Shown piece after piece: positions 11,336-23,732 of a stretch of DNA of 64,000 nucleotides. The stretch is from Hypholoma sublateritium FD-334 SS-4 (Eukaryota > Basidiomycota > Agaricomycetes > Agaricales > Strophariaceae), in contig KN817587.1 of assembly GCA_000827495.1 (NCBI GenBank), positions 62,001-126,000 of the forward strand. Direction: 5' to 3'. Below the pieces are notes generated by a model, which saw only the letters and a program-made list of their open reading frames with translations, was not told where the DNA came from and did not search any database. The position numbers and the translations under genes are program-made. Position 1 is the stretch's first letter. Each line of letters begins with the position of its first letter.

Positions 11336-11843
11336 AGCCGAAATAGCAGATATTGGGAGGGAGTTTGGTGTGTAGGAGAAACTGGAGAACAAGTCAAACA
11401 ATCCGACAGCTACTTATACAATGCGGGTGAGTTCGCAGTACATGAACTTCACAGAAAATGTGTGCAACTTGAATATGAGCAATACATCACAGAAGAGGGC
11501 ATGGTCAGATTGTTATGGCTTTCGTTCGGGCGTCGATGGAAGATCTGCACTTCTTCCGAGTTAATGCATCGTTTCACATCTGCAAATGCGTATGAGAATA
11601 TTTTGCAGCATGGGTCGACCTACCAAACATCCTCGCGGGAACGAGGATCGGTGATGACTTGTGGAAATGAATGCATCGAGATTATCACATAGAAGTCAGC
11701 AAGAAGTCAGGAACAGAAACACCTCCGTAACCCAGGTACTCAAAGAGTGCACGCTTGGTCAGAAATTCGCAAGCATGCGCATGTTTAGCGGTAGTGCATG
11801 GTAGCCACGCTACTTGTGTCAAGGATCTATAATAAAAATGTTA
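11336..11843. other. Intergenic, no gene recognised
   Basis: About 500 bp holding short plus-strand open frames (for example 11462-11692) with no family resemblance. It is probably the upstream region of the microprotein gene and the 3' flank of the next gene. Confidence 0.35.
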
Positions 11844-12505
11844 TTAAGGTGGGTTGAAATTAGTTCGGAAAGCTGGACAGATCTCCATGAGATAAATGTG
11901 ATCCTCGGAGATGTGGCATAGGACATAAAATGCGGTGGTCATTCCCTGAAAACGTGAGGTACACAGAAAAAAATTGACATACCGCGCAAACATGGCAGGG
12001 CAGATTGAAACTACGATCGGCGGAGGAGCTCCTGGCCGGCGGCCCAGGCCTGGAGGCGCGCAAGAGCTGGTAAGAGCTTCTGCCGAATCGATTACCGCGA
12101 CAGTATGTGTCTTGAGAGTCGGTACTGTGCACCGTCAACAGCATTCAATGGTGCGTATCTTGGCAGGCGGACAGAGTTTTATGGGTGTGTTCAATGGCAG
12201 TAAAGGTTAAAAATAGATCGAACATTAATCTTATCTGAGATTATCTGTGTTTTACGTGAGACATCACATGATCTAAATAGCAACATAGCTTATACCAGGG
12301 TCCAGCGCAAACCGAACTCTTCTGAAGTACTCCTCTTATCTGGTTGCTCTTCAAGTTCGTGCACTTTCACCAATCTCACGAGCTTGAAGCATCCAACAGG
12401 CATCGTTCTGACTGGGTCATCTGGTAGAAACGAGTCTTTATCCTTGAATACACCAACAACTTCTTCGTTATAGGTCTCCCGAGATAATGCCTTCAGCCGC
12501 GCCAT
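11844..12505 (-). CDS. Unidentified protein, exon structure only partly resolved
   Basis: The first exon (12296-12505) opens with [18 protein letters not shown], contains [20 protein letters not shown], and ends EEFGLRWTL at a GTATAAG donor. A second clearly protein-like frame runs from about 12130 to the TAA at 11844-11846. It contains [16 protein letters not shown], a Pro/Gly-rich loop, [11 protein letters not shown], then [19 protein letters not shown] and [15 protein letters not shown] could not find splice sites that join the two in one frame with certainty; there may be a middle exon near 12180-12250. I do not recognise the family. Its start codon lies only 29 bp from that of LST8 on the other strand. 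Confidence 0.42.
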
Positions 12506-12534
12506 CTTCAAAGAATCAGTCTGCGCGCCACGAT

Positions 12535-13993
12535 ATGTCAGTCATCTTAGTGACGGGATCGTATGACCACGAGATCAGGTTCTGGGAGGCTTGGAGTGGC
12601 ATCTGTTCGCGTACTATCTCTCGGACGGGAGAGTCGGGTGTAAGATCTCATGAGTCCTTAGCTTGACGGTCGTTCTTATATTGCGTTTGCACAGCAAGTT
12701 AACCGTCTGGCTATATCTCCCGAGTGAGTCAACAGAAGTCCTGAATTGGAAATTCACTCATTTACCTCTAGTAAACGCTTTCTGGCTGCTGCAATCCACA
12801 AGAAGCTTCTTATTTATGATATCGCTACTGCCTCTGCAGAAGCAGTGAGTGCATCCGCTCGTACAACGTTCCTTGCTGTCACTTATCTTCAAAATATGAC
12901 AGGTTATGACGTTTGAAGGACACTCTAATAACATTACGTCCATAGCGTTCAACAGCGAAGGAAAGTGGATTGTTTCAGCAGGTGAGGATGGCACGATTAA
13001 GATATGGGATCTCCGGCAAGTGTTAATGCTTGTTCATTCGGTAATTATTCTAACAATTTGATAGGCATCCCACTTCTCCGGCGAGGGTTTACGAGAACGG
13101 AGCACCAGGTCTTTTGCTCGCCATTTCTAACGCTACGGCCATCTGATTCGTGATCTAGTAAATGATGTCTGCATCCATCCAAACCAGGGCGAGCTGATAT
13201 CCTGTGATCAAGCAGGGAGCATCAAGCAATGGGATCTGACAGATAATATCTGTTCCCATGAATTGGTGAGCCAAACTTGACCTACTTCAGCGAGCTCCGC
13301 AAACCCCGATGTAGACTCCTGCAGGAGATGTACCAATACGATCGATTTCACTTGCTTCCGATGGATCATCCCTTGTAGCTGGTAATAATAAGGTGTGCTG
13401 CTTGGGGTATGTACTCAGCATATGTCACTGATTCCATATATTGATAGGGCCAGTGTTACGTCTGGAAAGTGAACGAGGAAAGTAGTGGCTTGCCACGATT
13501 CCAAGCCGTAACGCGGTTTGTAGCGCACAACAAATACCTCACCCGTTGTTTGCTTAGTCCTGATGCGCGGTACGCTCATTCCTGAGGCTTAGCGAGCACG
13601 AAAGTTAAACACAGCCCACAAGTTACCTTGCAACATGTTCTGCTGATACCACTGTCAAGATCTGGTCAATCAGTCCTAATTATGAGTTCAAACAAGAAAA
13701 GACTCTAATTGGACATCAACGTTGGGTTTGGGATTGTGCATTCAGCGCAGATTCAGCATATCTCGTAACAGGTGAATTGGAATCAAGCCTGGGAGAAAAC
13801 CATCTAATCCGTATTTTTCAGCTTCGTCAGATCATACTGCGCGTCTTTGGGAAATGGCATCTGGAGAGACTGTGCGACAATACAATGGCCATCATAAGGG
13901 TATGAGCTGTGCCCTGACAAAAACCGAACTGCATATTAATGAGTCGCGACCACAGCGGCTGTATGTTGCGCCCTTCATGACGGTGCCAGCTGA
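12535..13993 (+). CDS. LST8: WD40 protein LST8, TOR complex subunit
   Basis: Start 12535 ([19 protein letters not shown]). The gene is cut into many short exons, with introns at 12640-12694, inside codon P-D near 12725, after the AEA codons near 12845, and last at 13900-13955. Seven-bladed WD repeats are visible: [35 protein letters not shown] followed by [61 protein letters not shown] and [14 protein letters not shown]. It ends [15 protein letters not shown] at a TGA (13991-13993). LST8 is the obligate partner of TOR kinase in both TOR complexes and stabilises the kinase domain. Its position next to GLT1 and HIS3 may be chance, although TOR controls nitrogen assimilation. The order and sequence of blades match mLST8 closely. 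Confidence 0.9.
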
Positions 13994-14615
13994 AGATATC
14001 GAGTCGTCCACTGATGGCGTTCTTGCCCGAGACTTGATGTTAGTAGCGGCATGATGCGGGTGAGTACCTATTGAGTACGGATGGTTAGGAGCACAGGTAT
14101 TGATATAATACGCGGCACTTTTCCGTTCGGTCTACGTGCCGCCTCTGTAATGGAAGTTTTTCTTGGCCTTGGTATCGCGTAGCAAGCACGTTGGTAATTG
14201 GGTAAGATAGCAGATATTGCCTAGAATAGAGTCCAGTTTGGATTTGGGTATAGTGAAAGCTACTACAAAGTTGTAACTAGAAGCTCTCGTACTAGTAGAA
14301 GAAAATTGTTCTTGAGACCTGTTGGAGACCCTGGCACATACGCGCTTATCTATAATGCGGGGAAAGAGGGGCAGTATCGCAATCATATGTCACGAGGCGA
14401 TCTGTAGCCAATAAGAGAAGGCGATTAACGCAATCGGCTCCTTCGGCCTAGCTGCGGCCCACAACCCGGGGCGGCAATCGAGATCATCAGGGCAAGGTTA
14501 TTGAAATATTTACATACTCACCTCCCCGTTCCATTCCGTTCTCTTGCTTCACACCGCTCACCCAGCACACTCCTTCTTGCCACAAACCGTGATCCCCACT
14601 GCATCACCGTAGTCG
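13994..14615. promoter_or_regulatory. LST8 3' flank and GLT1 upstream region
   Basis: About 620 bp with no gene. A minus-strand open frame at 14132-14386 has no protein-like character. The pyrimidine-rich run just before 14616 looks like a GLT1 leader. Confidence 0.4.
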
Positions 14616-17600
14616 ATGGCCAGCACTGGCACCTCTTACTCCCAGTCTCCAGAGTCACTCCCTCTTGTGTCCGATGTTGCATCCCCAGAAAATATAAATG
14701 GCTTTCATGCCGTCCAGCGAGACGAGGCATCCTTCGCTGGCACTTTACCAGCCAATCAAGGCCTTTATTCCAACGAGAACGAAAAGGATTCGTGTGGTGT
14801 AGGTTTCATTTGCCATATCAAAGGTGAACCCAGCCACAAAATTGTGTCTGATGCCCGTCAATTGCTCTGCGCCATGACCCACCGTGGTGCTACCGGAGCA
14901 GACAGCAGAGACGGTGATGGTGCTGGAGTCATGACTGCTATTCCTCACGGTTTTTTCAAGCGTGAAGCCGAGAGAGACCTCGGATGCGTTCTTCCGGATC
15001 CCGGAGAATATGCTGTTGGAAACGTGTTCTTCAAAGCCAACGACCCAGTTCAGCTTCAAAGCCATCAAAGTGTCTTCACGAACATTGCCAAAGACCTGGG
15101 CTTGCGTGTTCTAGGATGGAGGGAAGTTCCCACTGATCCCACTATTCTCGGTCCGGCGGCCAGCAGCAAGGAACCCACCATCCTTCAACCATTTGTCGTT
15201 CTTCGTTCACAATACGGAGATGGAAACAGAAGTCAAGCTGGCCTATTCGATGCAACTCATTTTGAGCGACAACTCTATGTGCTGCGAAAACACGCCACAC
15301 ACAGCATGTTAGTGTCTATCTCCATCAGATTCCAGAGTAAGGCTCATAGTATTTATTCTGAAAAGTACGCTCGCGAAAGGCTTCTACGTGTGTTCTCTTT
15401 CGTCAAAGAACATAGTGTACAAAGGTCAACTTTCGCCCTCGCAAGTCTATAACTATTACCACGATCTCAACCACGTCCTCTACAAATCGCACTTCACTTT
15501 GGTCCATTCCCGTTTCTCAACGAATACGTTCCCAAGTTGGGATCGTGCTCAGCCTCTGAGGTGGGCTGCTCATAACGGTAAATCGGCTTATATTAGTCCA
15601 TCGCATTACCATACTTAATTTGCCCTAGGTGAAATCAACACCGTTCGAGGTAACAAGAATTGGATGCGCGCAAGGGAAGGTGTCCTGTCATCTCAGCATT
15701 TCGGCGATGAACTGGACCTGCTTTATCCTATCATCGAGCACGGAGGATCAGACTCAGCCGCTTTCGACAATGTTCTTGAGCTTTTGGTCGTCAACGGCGC
15801 CGTTACACTCCCAGAAGCTGTTATGATGATGATACCCGAGGCATGGCAAGGGAACGAGAACATGGACCCCCAGAAGCGCGCTTTCTACAACTGGGCAGCG
15901 TGCGTGCAGGAGCCATGGGATGGCCCTGCTCTATTTGCCTTCAGCGACGGTCGTTTCTGCGGTGCCAATCTCGACCGTAATGGCCTTCGACCCTGTCGCT
16001 ACATCGTAACGAAAGATGACATCATTGTCTGCGCATCCGAAGTCGGTGCTCTCTACATCGCACCAGAAAAGGTTGTTCAGAAGGGTCGTTTGAAACCTGG
16101 CCGTATGCTTCTTGTCGACACTCTCGAAGGCAGAATTGTTGATGACAAAGAACTGAAGCGCAATACTGCTTCGAAACAAAACTTTGCATCATGGGTTGAG
16201 GCTCATGTAATTGAAGTGCCCAACATCATCAAACGCGTCAGGAGAAGCCATATGGCCCTGGAACCCTTACTCGACGAAGCCACTATCAGCACTGACCCCA
16301 AGCTCCTTGCGTTTGGCTTCACAATCGAACAACTCAACTTACTTCTGCTTCCCATGGTCATGGACGCAAAGGAGGCCCTGGGTTCGATGGGCAATGATGC
16401 ACCTCTGGCCGCAATGGCGACTCAGCCTCGCATCATTTATGACTACTTCCGCCAGCTCTTCGCTCAAGTCACCAATCCTCCCATTGACCCCATTCGTGAA
16501 AGCATAGTCATGTCTTTGGCGGCGTATGTTGGCCCCGAAGGCAATCTTCTGGAGGTCAAACCCGAGCAGTGCCACCGGATCCTTCTCCCATCACCCGTCC
16601 TTTCGATTGAAGAGATGAACGCCATGAAAAACCTGAAGACGGCTTATTCGGGGTGGCCATCGCGCACCATTGACATCACATTTGCGAAGTCCGAGGGTCT
16701 TCCAGGGTACAAGCACGCTTTAGAGCGAGTATGTAGTGAAGCTTCGCAAGCCATCGACGATGGTGTCAAGGTCATCATCTTGAGTGATCGCAACACCGGA
16801 CTGACTCGCGTTCCTCTCTCTGCTCTGATCGCGTGCGGCGGCGTCCACCACCACCTCACAACCCAGAAGAAGCGCGCGAAAGTCGCGCTCATGGTAGAAA
16901 CTGCAGAGGCTCGCGAAGTTCACCACCTTTGCGTGCTTGTTGGGTACGGTGCGGACGCTGTGTGTCCGTGGTTGGTAATGGAGACAATTCATAAAGTCGC
17001 TCGTGAAGGCCTGTGAGTCGTACTATTGATATTACTTGCTGCAGTGTATCTAAATTGGTTTAATAGCGTCAAATCGGAGAAGACTGTCACGGATCTTATG
17101 GATAACTACCGATACTCCGTTGACAATGGTATTCTGAAAGTTATGTCCAAGATGGGGATTTCGACCTTGCAATCTTACAAGGGAGCTCAGATCTTCGAGA
17201 TTCTCGGTCTCCACAGCGAAGTCGTTGAACCTTGCTTTAACGGCACCGCCAGCCGCGTGCAAGGAGCGACCTTTGATTTGCTCGCTATGGATGCATATGA
17301 ACTTCATGAACGAGGTTGGCCCAGCCGCGATACAATCCTTCCTCCTGGAATGCCTGAGTCCGGTGAATACCATTGGCGCGATGGCGGGGAGGCGCATATC
17401 AACGATCCCTCTGGCATTGCAAGCCTACAAGATGCGGTGAGGGAAAAGAACCAAACTGCTTACGACTCTTATTCGCGCAATGCCAACGAGCAGACGCAAC
17501 GCATCCACCTCCGTGGTTTACTCGATTTCCGTTACGAGAACTGTACGCCAATTCCTATCGAACAGGTCGAGCCATGGAACGAGATTGTCCGTCGTTTCGT

Positions 17601-20600
17601 CACTGGCGCTATGTCTTATGGTTCTATCTCCATGGAAGCTCACTCGACTCTTGCCGTTGCGATGAATCGCCTTGGCGGAAAATCGAACACGGGTGAGGGT
17701 GGAGAGGACGCGGAGCGATCCCATGTACTTTCCAACGGCGACACAATGAGGTCTGCCATCAAACAGGTTGCTTCTGGACGATTTGGCGTTACTTCGAACT
17801 ACCTCGCGGACGCCGACGAAATTCAGATTAAAATGGCGCAAGGAGCCAAGCCTGGCGAAGGAGGCGAACTTCCTGGCCACAAAGTTTCCACTTCAATTGC
17901 TAGGACTCGACATTCGACCGCTGGTGTTGGCCTTATATCTCCTCCGCCCCATCACGACATCTACTCGATCGAGGATCTCAAGCAGCTCATATATGACTTG
18001 AAATGCTCTAATCCAAGGGCCCGCATCTCGGTCAAGCTTGTTTCAGAGGTTGGAGTGGGCATTGTTGCTAGTGGTGTAGCCAAAGCTAAAGCTGATCACA
18101 TCCTCATTTCTGGGCACGACGGCGGCACAGGCGCTTCTCGATGGACAGGTATCAAGTATGCTGGCCTTCCTTGGGAACTTGGTCTGGCGGAGACTCATCA
18201 GACACTTGTTCTAAATGACCTCCGAGGGCGTGTTACTGTTCAAACGGATGGCCAAATCAGAACTGGTCGAGACATCGCAATTGCATGTTTGCTTGGTGCT
18301 GAGGAGTGGGGCTTTGCTACGACCCCTCTCATTGCCATGGGTTGCATCATGATGCGCAAATGCCATTGTAAGTTTACCTCATTTTACCAATCAATTTTGA
18401 CCCTATTGACATTTGTGTCCAGTGAATACCTGCCCTGTGGGTATCGCTACCCAAGATCCTCAGCTTCGTGCGAAGTTCGCCGGCCAACCTGAGCAAGTTA
18501 TCAACTTCTTCTATTACCTCGCCGAAGAGCTCCGTGGGTACATGGCCAAGCTTGGTTTCCGAACTATCAACGAGATGGTTGGACGTGCTGATGTGCTCAA
18601 GGTCAACGAGAAGCTGCGAACGCCTAAGACCGCTCATCTCGATCTTTCGGCTGTTCTCAAGCCTGCTTGGCAAATGCGCCCAGGTGCCGCTACTTACCGT
18701 GTTCGTCAACAGGACCACAAGCTATATATACGCCTCGACAACAAATTCATCGATGAATCCGAGCCATCTTTGACGAAAGGATTGCCTGTCCATATCGAAT
18801 GTGAAGTCACCAACACAGATCGTGCACTCGGTACTTCGTTGTCTTACAAAGTCTCCAAGTCTTATGGCGAAGAAGGCCTTCCGAAGGACACTATCCACAT
18901 CCGCATGACAGGCTCAGCCGGTCAATCTTGCGGTGCCTTCCTTGCCCCTGGAATCACTATTGAACTCGAAGGAGATGCGAACGACTACGTAGGAAAGGGT
19001 CTCTCTGGAGGACGCCTTATCGTCTATCCTCCCAAGGCTTCGACCTTCAAGGCCGAGGAAAATATCATCGTCGGAAATGTCTGTTTGTACGGTGCAACAT
19101 CAGGAGAGGCATTCATCCGTGGTATCGCTGCAGAGCGATTCGCCGTGCGAAACTCGGGCGCCAACGCTGTCGTTGAAGGCACTGGAGACCATGGATGCGA
19201 ATACATGACGGGCGGTCGTGTAGTGGTTCTTGGTGTCACCGGCCGCAATTTCGCCGCCGGAATGAGCGGAGGGATTGCATATGTTCTAGACACTGCTCAC
19301 ACTTTCGCTTCCAAGGTCAATATGGAGATGGTTGAGCTGGGCAAAGTAGACGATCCTCGCGAGATCGCCGGTCTGCGCAGCCTAATCGAGGACCATCGTC
19401 ATTACACTGGATCAGAGGTTGCCGATCGTGTCCTTCACGATTTCCATCATCTTTTGCCTCTGTTCGTACGCGTGATGCCTTTGGACTACAAGCGAGTTCT
19501 AGAGGAGCAAGTCGCGAGGGAGAAAGAAGAGAAAGTGCGGCAAAACGTAATCGATCTTATCCCCTCGCGCACTGCCAGTCAAGTGGACCTTGCGTCTGAC
19601 ATTCAAGATGTTCTCGTTCCGAAAACCCCTACCTCTCACCTCTCGGTACCTCGATCACGGCACGAACCTTCTCTTATTGACGTCGAAGACTCGCTTGTCG
19701 ACGACTCCACCACGAAGCAACGCCTCAACAAACTTGACAAAACTCGCGGATTTATGAAGTACAAACGTCTCGGCGAAGCATACCGGCCTCCCCGCAAGCG
19801 CGTCAAGGATTGGAAGGAGATCTCCACTCGCCTGACGGAGAGCGAATTGAAGTATCAGTCGGCGCGCTGCATGGACTGCGGTGTTCCATTCTGCCAATCC
19901 GACTCTGGTTGCCCTATTTCTAACATCATTCCTCAATGGAACGATCTAGTCTTCAAAGGACAATGGGAAGATGCTCTTAATCGCCTCCTGCTGACAAACA
20001 ACTTCCCCGAATTCACTGGCCGTGTCTGTCCGGCTCCTTGCGAAGGTGCTTGTGTCTTGGGTATCAATGAGCAACCAGTCGGCATCAAGAGCATTGAGTG
20101 TGCCATTATCGACAAGGTATGTTATACGATGCGGACAGGAGCCTTGTCGCCATACTCATCATTCAAATCAGGGCTTCGAGATGGGTTGGATGGCTCCCAA
20201 CCCCCCGAGCTTCCGCACGGGCAAGCGAGTCGCCATCATTGGTTCAGGGCCTGCGGGCTTGGCTTGCGCTGATCAGCTTAACAAAGCTGGACATCTTGTC
20301 ACCGTCTACGACCGCAATGATCGCATGGGAGGTTTGCTCATGTACGGCATTCCAAAGTCAGTAAAGTTTTAGTCGATGCTTGAAAGGTAGCTGACCTACG
20401 GATCAAATGCAGCATGAAATTGGACAAAGCCATTGTGCAGCGCCGTATTGATCTCATGGCTGCTGAAGGCATTGTACGTATAATTTTGTCCATACGATGT
20501 TCGCCTACTGATTATTTGCATCAAGACCTTTGCCCCTAACACAAATGTCGGTGTTGACGTTGATCCCAGGCAGTTGGAGGCCGAGAACGACGCAGTGGTC

Positions 20601-21803
20601 ATTTGCACTGGCGCTACATGGCCGCGCGACCTGAAAATTCCCAATCGTAGTGCAGATGGTATTCACTTTGCTATGGACTTCCTACAGGTTTGTTTATTGC
20701 TCCTCAGTTTTCGCACCTTCTCTGATTTTTTTTCAGCTAAATACCAAGTCTCTCCTGGATTCCGAGCTGCAAGACAACGGGTACATCAACGCGAAAGGCA
20801 AGGACGTCATCGTCATTGGAGGAGGAGATACGGGTAACGACTGTATCGGTACTTCAATGCGTCACGGTGCCCGCTCGGTCGTCAACTTTGAGCTGCTGCC
20901 CAGACCTCCTGTCGCCAGAGGACGCGATAACCCTTGGCCCCAATGGCCGAGGTAAGCAACCAGTGACAATGCTGTGATTTAATTAACATCTATTTTTTAG
21001 GATTTTCCGCACGGACTATGGTCACACTGAAGTTGCAGCCCACTTCGGCAACGGTTAGCCATCCCTGCGTTTTGGTTTAAACTTGTCTTACTTACATCCC
21101 GTTCCATTAGATCCCAGAGAGTATTGTATCTCTACCAAAGATTTCGTGCTGGACGAAGAAGGCAAATTGAAAGGACTGAACACCGGTTTGTATCATCGAT
21201 TGCTGCAGCGTTCGCGAATCTGATTCATCTTCTTAGTTCGTGTCGAATGGACCAAGGATAGCGGAGGGCGCTGGAAGATGGAAGAAGTCCCCGATTCCGA
21301 AAAATTCTTCCCAGCTCAACTTGTCTTCCTTGCACTCGGCTTCTTGGGGCCGCAGAATGAGGTCCTCAAGGCTATGGGCATCAAGCAGGATGCCCGTTCC
21401 AACATCCAGACCCCACCCAAAGTAAATGAGCTGAATTCATAGTAGTCCAAGCATCGAACTAAATTGACTTCTTTTTTAGAAATACGCAACCAATGTCGAG
21501 GGTGTCTTCGCTGCCGGCGATTGCCGACGCGGTCAGTCCTTGATTGTCTGGGGAATCAAGTGAGTCGATATTTGTCGTCATGTTTCGACTTATACTGAAT
21601 TGCGTTCTCCAGTGAGGGTCGCGGCGCGGCTGCCGAAGTCGACGGGTGGTTGAGCGGCGGTTCATCCCGGCTGCCGGCTGCCGGCGGTATCAAGACTAGA
21701 GTGAGTGCACTCCCTTTTCCAATATTTCAAAATGCTCATCAGCTTTATGCAGGCTTTCGGACCACCACCTGTGGGCAAGCACGCCGGAGCTATCGCGGCC
21801 TAA
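14616..21803 (+). CDS. GLT1: NADH/NADPH-dependent glutamate synthase (GOGAT)
   Basis: Fifteen exons sum to 2,145 residues, the length I recall for yeast Glt1. Large exons are 14616-15307, 15366-15577, 15629-17012, 17067-18367 and 18423-20116, followed by ten short ones ending at 21803; introns are 49-58 bases, all GT-AG. The N-terminal glutaminase has the Cys after a short propeptide ([13 protein letters not shown]). The FMN domain has [22 protein letters not shown] sequence and [10 protein letters not shown]. The 3Fe-4S loop is [20 protein letters not shown] beta-helix domain follows ([14 protein letters not shown]). The small-subunit part has the ferredoxin-like CMDCGVPFC and [12 protein letters not shown], then two nucleotide-binding folds, [13 protein letters not shown] and [11 protein letters not shown]. 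The enzyme makes two glutamates from glutamine and 2-oxoglutarate. It is intact. Confidence 0.97.
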
Positions 21804-21976
21804 CTTAAAATTCTTGGATTTATCGTACCTTGGATGTATCGTTCATTTATGCGGATCTTTGGTGATCTCTCATGTATTTTTGTAGGCATCTTGCATTATA
21901 TATCATATTTTCGACTCTGTTCTTGAGTGGGACATTCGAATGATTATTACTTATTGGTATGTAAATTACAACCACC
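21804..21976. terminator. Convergent 3' ends of GLT1 and MSS51
   Basis: A 173 bp AT-rich interval lies between two stop codons that face each other. It must hold both polyadenylation regions. No hairpin terminator is expected in a fungus. Confidence 0.4.
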
Positions 21977-23625
21977 TCAGGAAAGGAAGGATGAGAAGAT
22001 GCTCCGTTCTTCTTGGACGTCTCTGCTCTTCCCTCTGATCCCCCAGATCCCCCAGTTAGTCTTGACCATGACTCTGGGATCGAAATCTGCAACTTCCCAC
22101 TTCTCACTTCCGAATGCATTGGGTCCTGGAGTGATGACCCACTCGAACTCACCGGCAACTTCAGGTGCCACTGACAGAGATCGCACATCGCGCTCAACAT
22201 CCGTAGGCGAGAACCCTGTCACGAAGATGGGGCACTTGCTCGCTAGTAGCATGGGAAGCACAGGGCCCCACTCGGTCGGGGACGCGATCTGCAGGAGGGG
22301 CTCATTGTTCTCCGCAAAGGAGTCCGGCGAGGGGAACCCAAACCCCGGCGAAAAGAAGAAAAAGACGTCACTATAGGGGTCGAGTGTATGCTGGAATTGT
22401 GCATGGATGTCCGCGTAATTGGCCTGCATGCCCGTGATAGTGAGCTGGGGCGTGTATGGGACGGTATACGACGGGACTCCGTATCGCTGGAGGGACGACC
22501 GTGTGTGGCGTAATCGTTCAATCGGGTTCGGGGTGGGGGGCTGGTAGACGTTAGGCAGGTATGTCGGTTTCTCGTCTTCCTTGGGCTTTTCCGCTGCAGA
22601 CTCTTTCGGGGAGTCGTTATTTTTTGGGGCTTCCGGGTTGGCCTGCGCACCCGGCGGCTTCGGGAGCGATACTTGCGGGCCGATGAAAAACAAGTGGAAG
22701 TGTGTAGACGGGAAAAGCATGGTGAGTTGCTCCCAGACATGCGGAGGCAGCGACGATTCTGCCCGGGCACCGAGGATGAATATCCGCACTTGCGGCTTGC
22801 CCACAGCAGCTTCCTCCGTTTCTGGAGCGCCAGGCGGTACATGTAGAGTGCTTCGTATGGCTGGGGAATAATTAGACATTTCGATAAGGAGCAGTGGGGG
22901 CAAAATTACCGGCCAATGAGCGGCTGCCTTCAGGCGTTACACGCTGGTTGTTCAAGGTCATTCCGCTGTGCTGGTGAAGGGCGCCGCCAATCGTGATCGG
23001 GTACGTCAAAAGCTTGCTCGCGTGTCTCCGCGACCGTTCCGTGTCCATCGACGCAAAGCCGCGGGTGTACCAGAACACATCCCAGTTCGCGAGGGACACG
23101 GCTTCTTCGTAGCCCTGGGGACCTTAGCAGGGGAGAAGGCGGGCGTCAGCACGGAATACGCAGCGCCAGCCAGGGACATGTACCGGGCATCTCGAACTCG
23201 CGCATCCGGCGGCCGCTGCGCAGATCATGCTCGTCCTCGTTCGCCTCGCGCAGGCGCGAGCAGTACTTCTGGTGCTCGACGTCCTCCTTCCAATGCTCAT
23301 CCGAGCAGTGGGTCGGCCAGCCGCAGTCAGGACATTCAAACTTGACAGCCTTCGGCTGCGCCTGGACGTGCGTGTGAGCCGCAGCGCAAACGGGGCACGG
23401 CGCGAGTGTCTGTATGGCCTCGCTACGGGCGACGACGGCGGGAAACGGCGACTTGGAGAGCGGGTGGAAGAGATTGTCGTCGGACAGGATAGGGACGGGC
23501 TCTGCGGGCTTTTTCGGGCGGCGGAAAAGGCCAAAGATAGTGCGGGAGTAGGCGGGGACGGGGCGGATGCGCAGCGCATGTCTGCAGCGCAGGCCCGGGA
23601 GGAGGCGCGCAGTCGACGAGATCAT
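21977..23625 (-). CDS. MSS51: MSS51-like mitochondrial translation activator
   Basis: Exons 23184-23625, 22910-23122 and 21977-22860 sum to 512 residues. The leader is basic (MISSTARLLPGLRCRHALRI). A double zinc-binding region follows: CPVC, then CPDCGWPTHCSDEHW and YC, resembling the MYND-type finger at the N-terminus of Mss51. After SLANWDVFWYTRGF the C-terminal half has IFILGARAESSLPPHVW, FHLFFIGPQVSLP, TPQLTITG and the FFFFSPGFGFP loop, all characteristic of the fungal family. In yeast, Mss51 activates COX1 mRNA translation and couples it to cytochrome oxidase assembly; its CPX motifs bind haem. A proline/lysine-rich insert of about 50 residues (KPPGAQANPEAPKN onward) interrupts the C-terminal domain. 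The start is the ATG at 23625; an open frame extends upstream but looks non-coding. It is divergent from HIS3 by 107 bp. Confidence 0.88.
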
Positions 23626-23732
23626 TGCGGCTCCCAGAAAATCATATGCGTCCAAATTGAGCCGACGTGTTGTTTGGCGCTGTTGCCCGCCCTGATCACA
23701 CCTTTTGCTAATTACTTTCTCCACAAACGACC
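23626..23732. promoter_or_regulatory. Compact divergent promoter of MSS51 and HIS3
   Basis: Only 107 bp lie between the two start codons, so both transcripts must start within it or overlap. No GCN4-type TGACTC box was recognised. Confidence 0.4.

Noticed and set aside
11462..11692. 76-codon plus-strand frame
   Set aside because: Composition is random-like, and it sits opposite the upstream region of the microprotein gene.
14132..14386. 84-codon minus-strand frame upstream of GLT1
   Set aside because: No family resemblance, no splice-linked exons, and it lies in promoter DNA.
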